From contig NZ_CP021731.1 in the NCBI RefSeq assembly GCF_003628555.1, positions 1,054,001 to 1,118,000 on the forward strand: a stretch of DNA of 64,000 nt, read 5' to 3'. Each line of letters starts with the position of its first letter. The first letter of the stretch is position 1. The position numbers and the translations under genes were made by a program. The notes beneath the pieces were generated by a model. The model worked only from the letters and a program-made list of their open reading frames with translations, made no database searches and was not told the origin of the DNA. Positions 55,700 to 64,000 of the stretch are shown here, in pieces. The stretch comes from Azoarcus sp. DN11 (GTDB lineage: Bacteria > Pseudomonadota > Gammaproteobacteria > Burkholderiales > Rhodocyclaceae).

Positions 55700-56878
55700 A
55701 TGCGTGCATTGATCTGGCTCATCGGAATCTTCGCGCTCGCGGCCGGCGTGGCGATGCTCGCGAACGTCAACAACGGTTACGTGCTCGTCGTGCTGCCGCC
55801 CTGGCGCATCCAGCTTTCGCTCAACCTGCTGATCGTCGGACTGGTCGTGGCCTTTTTCTGTGCCTACGCGATGCTGCGGATGATCCGGCGGACCATGGAG
55901 CTGCCCGGACGGGTCATCCAGTACCGCGAGCGGCGGCGCAGGGAGAAGGCCGGCCGCGCCCTGCGCGACGGGATGCGCGCGTTGTTCGAAGGACGGTTCG
56001 CGCAGTCGCTGAAATTGGCCGGAGCGGCCTTTTCGGATACCGACAACCGCTCGATGGCTGCCCTGGTCGCCGCGCGGGCCGCGCATGCGATGCGCGACGA
56101 CACGCGCTATCGCATCTGGCTCGGCAAGGCTGCCGAGCAGGAAGGCGAGTCGCGCGTCGCGCGGCTGATGACCGAAGCGGAACTGGCAGTCGAGGGGCGC
56201 CGCTTCGAGGAAGCGGCCGAGCGGCTGGAGCATCTCCGCGTCGCGGGGCACCGCCACATCGCGGTCCTGCGCCTGTCGCTGCGCGTGGCCTCGGCGCTCG
56301 CACGCTGGGACGAGGTGCTGCGCACGGGGCGCCAGCTGTACAAGCACAAGGCCATGTCCGAAGAGCAGATGCGTTCCGTGCTGCGGCGCGCGCATCTGGA
56401 GCGGATGCGGGAACTCGCCGGCGATGCGGAAGGGCTGGCCGCGTACTGGAAGGGAATCCCCGCGGATGAGTTGAGCGATCGGCGCATGGTTGAACGGGCC
56501 GTGCCTTACCTCGCAGCGACCGGCCAGGGGGCGCTCGCGCGCAAGACGCTCGAACGCCTGCTCGACGCGGAATGGGACAGCGGCCTCGCGCGGCTGTACG
56601 GCAGCTGCTGCGAGGGGGACGCGGTCGATTGCCTCGCCCGCGGCGAAAAATGGCTGAGGATGCATCCCAAGGATGCCGGCCTGCTGTACGCGTTGGGCCG
56701 CCTGTGTGCGAACGCGCAGTTGTGGGGCAAGGCGCAGAGCTACCTCGAGGCGTCCCTGAATCTCGCTCCCTCCGTCGAGACCCACCTGGCGCTCGCGCGG
56801 CTGTTCGAGAGTCGTCTGGATCGTCCGGGCGAAGCGCAGGAGCACTACCGCGCGGCGGCGGAGCGATCCACCGCCTGA
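55700..56878 (+). CDS. hemY: HemY-like TPR membrane protein
   Basis: 392 residues. Two membrane helices (about 3-21 and 40-62) are followed by the HemY N-terminal domain and TPR-like helical repeats up to the C-terminus (LYALGRLCANAQLWGKAQSYLEASL near the end, in two helices). The ATG at 55700 follows GAGGAG, 10 bases after the hemX stop. In other proteobacteria hemXY are cotranscribed with hemCD and act in heme synthesis or assembly; the exact role is not settled. Confidence 0.92.
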   Translation: MRALIWLIGIFALAAGVAMLANVNNGYVLVVLPPWRIQLSLNLLIVGLVVAFFCAYAMLRMIRRTMELPGRVIQYRERRRREKAGRALRDGMRALFEGRFAQSLKLAGAAFSDTDNRSMAALVAARAAHAMRDDTRYRIWLGKAAEQEGESRVARLMTEAELAVEGRRFEEAAERLEHLRVAGHRHIAVLRLSLRVASALARWDEVLRTGRQLYKHKAMSEEQMRSVLRRAHLERMRELAGDAEGLAAYWKGIPADELSDRRMVERAVPYLAATGQGALARKTLERLLDAEWDSGLARLYGSCCEGDAVDCLARGEKWLRMHPKDAGLLYALGRLCANAQLWGKAQSYLEASLNLAPSVETHLALARLFESRLDRPGEAQEHYRAAAERSTA

Positions 56879-56956
56879 AAATGCGAGGGTTGCCCGCGAG
56901 GGCTGCCCTCGTTCAGCCCGAACGGCCCGCGGTGGCCGGGCCGATGGCGATTGCGC

Positions 56957-59186
<2,230 letters not shown>

Positions 59187-59206
59187 GCTGTTACCTGCGC
59201 TGCGGA

Positions 59207-60808
59207 TCAGTGGCGGAAGTGGCGGAAGCCGGTGAACACCATCGCGATGCCCTGCTCGTCGGCGGCGGCGATCACTTCGGCGTCGCGCATCGAGCCGCCG
59301 GGCTGGATCACCGCGGTCGCGCCGGCCTGGGCGAGGACGTCGAGGCCGTCGCGGAACGGGAAGAAGGCGTCGGAGGCGACGACGGTACCCTTGATCTGGA
59401 GGCCGGCGTTCTCGGCCTTGATCGCGGCGATGCGGGCGGAGTCGACGCGGCTCATCTGGCCCGCGCCGACGCCGACGGTCATGCCGTCGCGGCAGTACAC
59501 GATGGCGTTCGACTTGACGTACTTGGCGACGCGCCAGGCGAAGAGGAGGTCGCCCAGTTCCTGTTCGGTCGGGGCGCGCTTGGTGACGACCTTGAGGTCG
59601 GCCGCCTGGATGCGGGCTTCGTCCGCGCTCTGCACCAGCAGGCCGCCGCCGACGCGCTTGTAATCGAGCGCGCCCGCGGGCTTGCCGAGCGGGCCGGGGA
59701 TTACGCAACTGAGCACGCGCACGTTCTGCTTCGCGGTGAGGAGCGCCAGCGCATCGGCGGTGTAGGCGGGGGCGATCAGCACTTCGAGGAACTGCGCAGA
59801 GACCGCTTCGGCCGCGGCGCGGTCGACTTCGCAGTTGAAAGCGATGATGCCGCCGAAGGCCGAGGTCGGGTCGGTCGAGAAGGCCTTGCGGTAGGCGGCG
59901 ACCGGCGATTCGGCGACCGCGACGCCGCAGGGGTTGGCGTGCTTGACGATGACGCAGGCGGGCGTTGCGCCCTCGAAGGCCTTCACGCATTCCCACGCGG
60001 CGTCGGCGTCGGCGATGTTGTTGTACGAGAGTTCCTTGCCCTGCAGCTGTTTGTACGACGCGATCGAACCTTCGGGAGCGTTCGGTTCGCGATAGAAGGC
60101 GGCGCTCTGGTGCGGGTTCTCGCCGTAGCGCAGGTCCTGCACCTTGTCGAAGGCGACCTGGTAGCGCTCGGGGTAGGCTTTCTTCGCCACCTCGCCCTTG
60201 TCGCCGAAAACCAGCGCGGTGAGGTGGTTGGAGATTGCGCCGTCGTAACGGGCGGTGTGGGTGAAGGCCTTCACCGCGAGGGCGAAGCGCGTCTTGTAGC
60301 TCAGTTCGCCGCCGTTCGCTTTCAGTTCGCCGATGATCGCCGCGTAGTCCTCGGGATCGGTCACGATGCCGACGCCGCCCTGCTCGTCGCCGTGGTTCTT
60401 CGCCGCCGCGCGCACCATGGTGGGGCCGCCGATGTCGATGTTCTCGATCGCGTCCTCGAGCGTGCAGCCGGGCTTGGCGATGGTCTGCGCGAAGGGGTAG
60501 AGGTTCACGACGACGAGGTCGATGCGCGTGATGCCGTGTGCGGCGATCGTCTCCATGTGCTCGGGCAGGTCGCGGCGCGCGAGGATGCCGCCGTGCACGG
60601 TCGGGTGCAGGGTCTTGACGCGGCCGTCGAGCATTTCCGGGAAGCCGGTGTGCTCGGATACGTCGGTGACGGGCAGGCCGGCGTCGCGCAGCATCGAGGC
60701 GGTGCCGCCGGTCGACAGGATCTTCACGCCGAGGCCGTGCAGGGCCTGGGCGAATTCGAGGACGCCGTGCTTGTCGGAGACGCTGATCAGGGCTTGGGAG
60801 ACTTTCAT
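59207..60808 (-). CDS. purH: Bifunctional AICAR transformylase/IMP cyclohydrolase
   Basis: 533 residues from ATG 60808. The N-terminal MGS-like IMP cyclohydrolase has [28 protein letters not shown] (in segments) and the C-terminal AICAR transformylase has [13 protein letters not shown] (Lys-His catalytic pair). It carries out the last two steps to IMP. It is cotranscribed with purD and follows fis by 71 bases. Confidence 0.97.
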   Translation of the reverse strand: MKVSQALISVSDKHGVLEFAQALHGLGVKILSTGGTASMLRDAGLPVTDVSEHTGFPEMLDGRVKTLHPTVHGGILARRDLPEHMETIAAHGITRIDLVVVNLYPFAQTIAKPGCTLEDAIENIDIGGPTMVRAAAKNHGDEQGGVGIVTDPEDYAAIIGELKANGGELSYKTRFALAVKAFTHTARYDGAISNHLTALVFGDKGEVAKKAYPERYQVAFDKVQDLRYGENPHQSAAFYREPNAPEGSIASYKQLQGKELSYNNIADADAAWECVKAFEGATPACVIVKHANPCGVAVAESPVAAYRKAFSTDPTSAFGGIIAFNCEVDRAAAEAVSAQFLEVLIAPAYTADALALLTAKQNVRVLSCVIPGPLGKPAGALDYKRVGGGLLVQSADEARIQAADLKVVTKRAPTEQELGDLLFAWRVAKYVKSNAIVYCRDGMTVGVGAGQMSRVDSARIAAIKAENAGLQIKGTVVASDAFFPFRDGLDVLAQAGATAVIQPGGSMRDAEVIAAADEQGIAMVFTGFRHFRH

Positions 60809-60879
60809 CGTTCGGATCGCTGGAAGGTGTCGGAAAGGCCCGGCGCGCCGCCGCAATGCGCCGCGCCGGGGGAGTTCGG

Positions 60880-61116
60880 TTACAGCAGTTCGTATTCGGT
60901 GAGCTTGCGCCGCAGCGTGTTGCGGTTGATGCCGAGCATCTCCGCGGCGACCGTCTGGTTGCCGTTGGCCTGGCGCAGGACGAACTCGAGCATCGGGCGC
61001 TCGACGTTGCGGATCACCATCTCGTAGATCGCGGCGGGCTTTTCGCCGTCGAGGTCACGGAAATACTGGTCGAGGGTGCGGTGCACGGAATCGGCAATCT
61101 CGTTGGGGCGGCTCAT
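60880..61116 (-). CDS. fis: Fis-family nucleoid DNA-binding protein
   Basis: 78 residues, shorter than E. coli Fis (98) because the N-terminal beta-hairpin arm is reduced. The C-terminal helix-turn-helix is [19 protein letters not shown]. It bends DNA and affects rRNA transcription and recombination. Its start overlaps the dusB stop by four bases, the conserved dusB-fis operon. Confidence 0.95.
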   Translation of the reverse strand: MSRPNEIADSVHRTLDQYFRDLDGEKPAAIYEMVIRNVERPMLEFVLRQANGNQTVAAEMLGINRNTLRRKLTEYELL

Positions 61117-62135
61117 GCGGCAAGCTCCTGCGGGAGTTCTTCTTCATAGCGCAGGCGGGTGTCCTGCTGGGCCAGCTGGCCGAAAAAATCCTCGACGGCC
61201 GCCATCTGCGAGGGGACGTCGGGGAGCTGGTTCATCGCGCGGCGGAAGGCCGCCGATCCGACCAGGCCCTTCGTGTACCAGGAGATGTGCTTGCGGGCGA
61301 CCTTGACGCCGGTGTCTTCGCCGTAGAAGGCGTACAGGTCGGCCAGGTGCTCGCGGCACACCTGGAGGATCTCGCTGACGAGTGGCGGTGGCATCAGCTC
61401 GCCGGTCGCGAGGTAGTGTTCGGTCTCGCGGAAGATCCACGGCCGGCCCTGCGCGGCGCGGCCGATCATGACGCCGTCGGCGCCGGTGTAGTCGAGCACG
61501 TGCTTCGCCTTCTCGGGCGAGGTGATGTCGCCGTTGGCGATGACCGGGATCTTCACCAGGGTCTTCACGTGCGCGATCGTGTCGTATTCCGCCTCGCCCA
61601 TGTACTGGTCGGCGCGCGTGCGGCCATGGATCGCGATCGCGCGGATGCCGGCTTCCTCGGCGATGCGCGCGACGGTCGGGGCGTTGCGGTGCTGGCGGTT
61701 CCAGCCGGTGCGGAACTTCAGCGTGACCGGGGTGCCGGGCACGGCGGCGACGACGGCTTCGAGGATGCGCGCGACGAGCGGTTCGTCCTGCATCAGCGCG
61801 GAGCCGGCCATCACGTTGCACACCTTCTTGGCCGGGCAGCCCATGTTGATGTCGATGATCTGCGCGCCGTTGTCGGCGTTGTAGCGCGCGGCATCGGCCA
61901 TCATCTGCGGGTCGGCGCCGGCGATCTGCACCGAGATCGGATCGACCTCGCCTTCGTGGTCCGCCCGCCGGCGCGTCTTCGCGCTGCCATAGAGCAGCGA
62001 GTTCGACGTGACCATCTCGCTCACCGCGACGCCCGCGCCGAGCTTCTTGCACAGCTGGCGGAAGGGGCGGTCGGTGACGCCGGCCATGGGGGCGACGAAG
62101 AGGTTGTTGCGCAGGGTGAAACCGGCGTACTGCAT
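61113..62135 (-). CDS. dusB: tRNA-dihydrouridine synthase B
   Basis: 340 residues. FMN-binding TIM barrel with APMAGVTDRPFRQLC, the catalytic Cys in INMGCPAKKVC, TLKFRTGWN, IHGRTRADQYMG and IANGDITSPEKA. It reduces uridine at position 17 of tRNAs. It heads the dusB-fis operon. Confidence 0.97.
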   Translation of the reverse strand: MQYAGFTLRNNLFVAPMAGVTDRPFRQLCKKLGAGVAVSEMVTSNSLLYGSAKTRRRADHEGEVDPISVQIAGADPQMMADAARYNADNGAQIIDINMGCPAKKVCNVMAGSALMQDEPLVARILEAVVAAVPGTPVTLKFRTGWNRQHRNAPTVARIAEEAGIRAIAIHGRTRADQYMGEAEYDTIAHVKTLVKIPVIANGDITSPEKAKHVLDYTGADGVMIGRAAQGRPWIFRETEHYLATGELMPPPLVSEILQVCREHLADLYAFYGEDTGVKVARKHISWYTKGLVGSAAFRRAMNQLPDVPSQMAAVEDFFGQLAQQDTRLRYEEELPQELAA

Positions 62136-62258
62136 GGGCGGGGGTGCGAAGCGGGGGAAAGTCCGGGATTTTACCCCATGCCGCGCCGGGCGAGCAGCGG
62201 AATGCTCGCTTCGGGTGGCGACTGGTTCACGCCGGTGTGGTATCCGCGCCTGCGCTGG

Positions 62259-63416
62259 TCACGGCCAGGCGCGGGCACCAAACATCATGCGGCGGGCGAT
62301 GAAGTGGCGCAGCGGCGGCAGCATGTCGAGCGCGAAGAGCGCGGCGCCGCGGGCGTGGTGCAGCGGCGCGAAGTTGTTGCTGAAGATGCGCACGAGGCTG
62401 TCGGTGAAGTTGATCGCGCCGAAGCGGTCGAGGCGGCGGGCATCGCGGTAGGCCGCGAGCGTGCCGGCGAGGCCGGGGTCGCCGCCGTGGTCGAGCAGCG
62501 CGCGCGCGAGCGCCCACACGTCGCGCAGCGCGAGATTGAAGCCCTGGCCGGCGACCGGGTGCAGGGTCTGGGCGGCATTGCCGAGCCACACGGTGCGCTG
62601 GCCGACCGGGTCGCGCCGATAGCGCAGGCCGAGCGGGTAGCGCAGGCGTCCGGCGACGTGCGTGAGCCGGACCCGGCTGCCGAAATGCGCCTGCAGGCGT
62701 TCGAGGTAGGCAGCTTCGGGCAGGGCGAGGAGTTCGGTCGCGCGCGCCGGGGAGGCGACGTGGACCAGCGCGTAGTCGTCGCGATGAGGGAGCAAGGCGA
62801 TCGGGCCTTCGCTGGTGAAGCGCTCGAAGGCGGTGTCGTGGTGGCCGCCGGCGATGCCGATTCGGGCGATGAGCGCGTGCTGGGCGTAGTCGCGTTCGAT
62901 GACGTCCGGCGCGCCGGCCTTCAGCCCGCCTTCGGCGCAGGCGACGAGGCGGGCGGTCGCGGTGGTGCCGTGGAGGGCGGTGCCCGGTCCGGCGAGGGTT
63001 GCGGTGACCGCGTCGCGGGCCGGACTCAGCGCGGCGATCTCGGTTTCGTCCATGACCGCGATGCCGGCGCGATCGACAGCGTCGCGCAGGGCGCCGGCCA
63101 GCGCCCCCGCCTGCAGGCCGTAGCCGAGCGCGGGCAGGCCGTAGTCGTCCGCTTCGAGCCGGGTGCGGCCGAGGCCGCCCTGCTGCGAGATGTGGATGTG
63201 GCGGATCGGGGTGGCGGGCAGGTCGTGCCACACGCCCAGGCGCTCCAGGGTCAGGCGCGAGCCGTGGGCGAGCGCGAGCACGCGCGGGTCGGCGGCGACA
63301 GCGTCGCGCGGACGGGTGTCGGCGAGCGTGACCGCGAGGCCGCTGTCCTTGAGCGCGAGGGCGAGCGACAGGCCGACCGGGCCGGCGCCGACGATCAGCA
63401 GGTCAGGCTGCGCCAT
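62259..63416 (-). CDS. ubiH: Ubiquinone-biosynthesis FAD hydroxylase (UbiH/UbiF/VisC family)
   Basis: 385 residues. The N-terminal FAD motif is LLIVGAGPVGLSLALAL, the second motif WLGNAAQTLHPVAGQGFNLALRD. It hydroxylates an aromatic intermediate of ubiquinone. The start overlaps the pepP stop by 14 bases, the same pepP-ubiH order as in E. coli. Which ring position it modifies cannot be told from sequence alone. Confidence 0.9.
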   Translation of the reverse strand: MAQPDLLIVGAGPVGLSLALALKDSGLAVTLADTRPRDAVAADPRVLALAHGSRLTLERLGVWHDLPATPIRHIHISQQGGLGRTRLEADDYGLPALGYGLQAGALAGALRDAVDRAGIAVMDETEIAALSPARDAVTATLAGPGTALHGTTATARLVACAEGGLKAGAPDVIERDYAQHALIARIGIAGGHHDTAFERFTSEGPIALLPHRDDYALVHVASPARATELLALPEAAYLERLQAHFGSRVRLTHVAGRLRYPLGLRYRRDPVGQRTVWLGNAAQTLHPVAGQGFNLALRDVWALARALLDHGGDPGLAGTLAAYRDARRLDRFGAINFTDSLVRIFSNNFAPLHHARGAALFALDMLPPLRHFIARRMMFGARAWP

Positions 63417-64000
63417 CGACCGCCTCGCGCATGACGTCTTCGATGTCGGCGACCGAGCGCGGCGCCGACTCGGTGAGGTACTCGCAGCCGGTGTCGGTGA
63501 CGAGCGCGTCGTCCTCGATGCGCACGCCGATGTTCCAGAACGCTTCCGGCACGCCTTCGGCGGGGCGGATGTAGCAGCCCGGCTCGACCGTGAGCACCAT
63601 GCCCGGCACCAGCGGACGCCAGTCGCCGCCGAGCTTGTATTCGCCGGCGTCGTGCACGTCGCGGCCGAGCCAGTGGCCGGTGCGGTGCATGTAGAAGCGC
63701 CGGTAATGGCCCTGCTCGATGACTTCGGCGAGGCTGCCGGAGAGGAGCTTGAGGTCGAGCATGCCCCGCGCGAGCACCTCGACGGCGGCGTCGTGCGGCA
63801 TGTTCCAGTGGGCGCCGGGACGGATCGTGGCCTTCGCGGCGGCCTGGGCGGCGAGCACGAGTTCGTAGATGTCGCGCTGCGGGCCGCTGAAGCGCCCGTT
63901 CACCGGGAAGGTGCGCGTGATGTCCGAGGCGTAGCCGTCGAGTTCGCAGCCCGCGTCGATCAGCAGCAGTTCGCCGTCTTCCATGCGGCGCTCGTTCTCG
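63403..64000 (-). CDS. pepP: Xaa-Pro aminopeptidase, C-terminal part
   Basis: The last ~198 residues of a creatinase-fold metallopeptidase; the rest lies past the window end. Metal ligands visible: Asp in LLIDAGCELDGY, Asp in ASDITRTFPV, His in HRTGHWLGRDVHD, Glu in VEPGCYIRP and Glu in VRIEDDALVT. It removes N-terminal residues linked to proline. It is cotranscribed with ubiH. Confidence 0.95.
   Translation of the reverse strand, partial: ENERRMEDGELLLIDAGCELDGYASDITRTFPVNGRFSGPQRDIYELVLAAQAAAKATIRPGAHWNMPHDAAVEVLARGMLDLKLLSGSLAEVIEQGHYRRFYMHRTGHWLGRDVHDAGEYKLGGDWRPLVPGMVLTVEPGCYIRPAEGVPEAFWNIGVRIEDDALVTDTGCEYLTESAPRSVADIEDVMREAVDGAA

Overview
The window is high-GC DNA from what looks like a betaproteobacterium of the Rhodocyclales (Azoarcus/Aromatoleum/Thauera type). 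This is inferred from gene families and gene order: dusB-fis-purH-purD-hemF, argH-algR-like-ppc-hemCD-hemX-hemY, cysNC-cysD, and groESL under both a sigma-32-like promoter and a CIRCE element. No rRNA or other taxonomic marker is present.

Positions 1-14683 form a catabolic region. First comes a short operon (end of an SDR, a LvaA/ACAD10-like phosphotransferase, a DUF6285 protein and a histidine-phosphatase-fold protein). Next is a GntR regulator downstream of a ThDP-dependent lyase-like gene. These diverge from an acyl-CoA ligase and an AEC permease. A second unit follows with a Rieske protein, a PQQ dehydrogenase, an aldehyde dehydrogenase, an outer-membrane protein and a quinone oxidoreductase. 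Near-identical palindromes (core TCTGAATTCAGA) lie in the divergent promoter and before the Rieske gene, so one GntR regulon for oxidising an alcohol or diol to an acid and then a CoA ester is likely. The substrate is unknown. An orphan LuxR-type response regulator ends the region. An IS1182-like element (14684-16238) has inserted at its stop codon, with a CTAG duplication.

Positions 16609-24330 hold a P460-like cytochrome gene, groES-groEL, a TctDE-like two-component system and a DUF485-ActP permease pair. The motif CTTAC-N6-CTTAC occurs upstream of both the regulator gene and the permease operon, which suggests the pair controls the permease.

Positions 24411-31081 hold tRNA-Phe and a 6.6-kb integrative element bounded by a 47-bp direct repeat of the tRNA 3' end. 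All eleven genes of the element read towards the tRNA: tyrosine integrase, DUF4224 protein, small proteins, an HTH/DUF3653-like protein, a P2-gpA-like HUH replication endonuclease, two Xre regulators and a PIN/Phd toxin-antitoxin pair. There are no capsid, tail or packaging genes, so it resembles a phage satellite or a minimal replicating integrative element. Integrase arm-like repeats (TTCTACAA) sit inside both ends.

Positions 31119-37741 are an accessory zone: a DUF6088/AbiEi-like gene behind a 12-bp inverted repeat, a DUF1778-GNAT toxin-antitoxin pair, an IS21 element, and an IS1111-type IS110 element that interrupts the remains of an IS256 transposase. Removing the IS1111 element with 7 and 3 flanking bases restores the IS256 reading frame exactly.

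Positions 37742-64000 are mostly core metabolism: cysNC and an unusual cysD with a ~185-residue N-terminal extension, a TauE/SafE permease, hemA-prfA-prmC-grxD, a Ser/Thr kinase with a cyclic-nucleotide-binding domain, argH, an AlgR-like regulator, ppc, hemCDXY, hemF, purD, purH, fis, dusB, ubiH and the 3' part of pepP.
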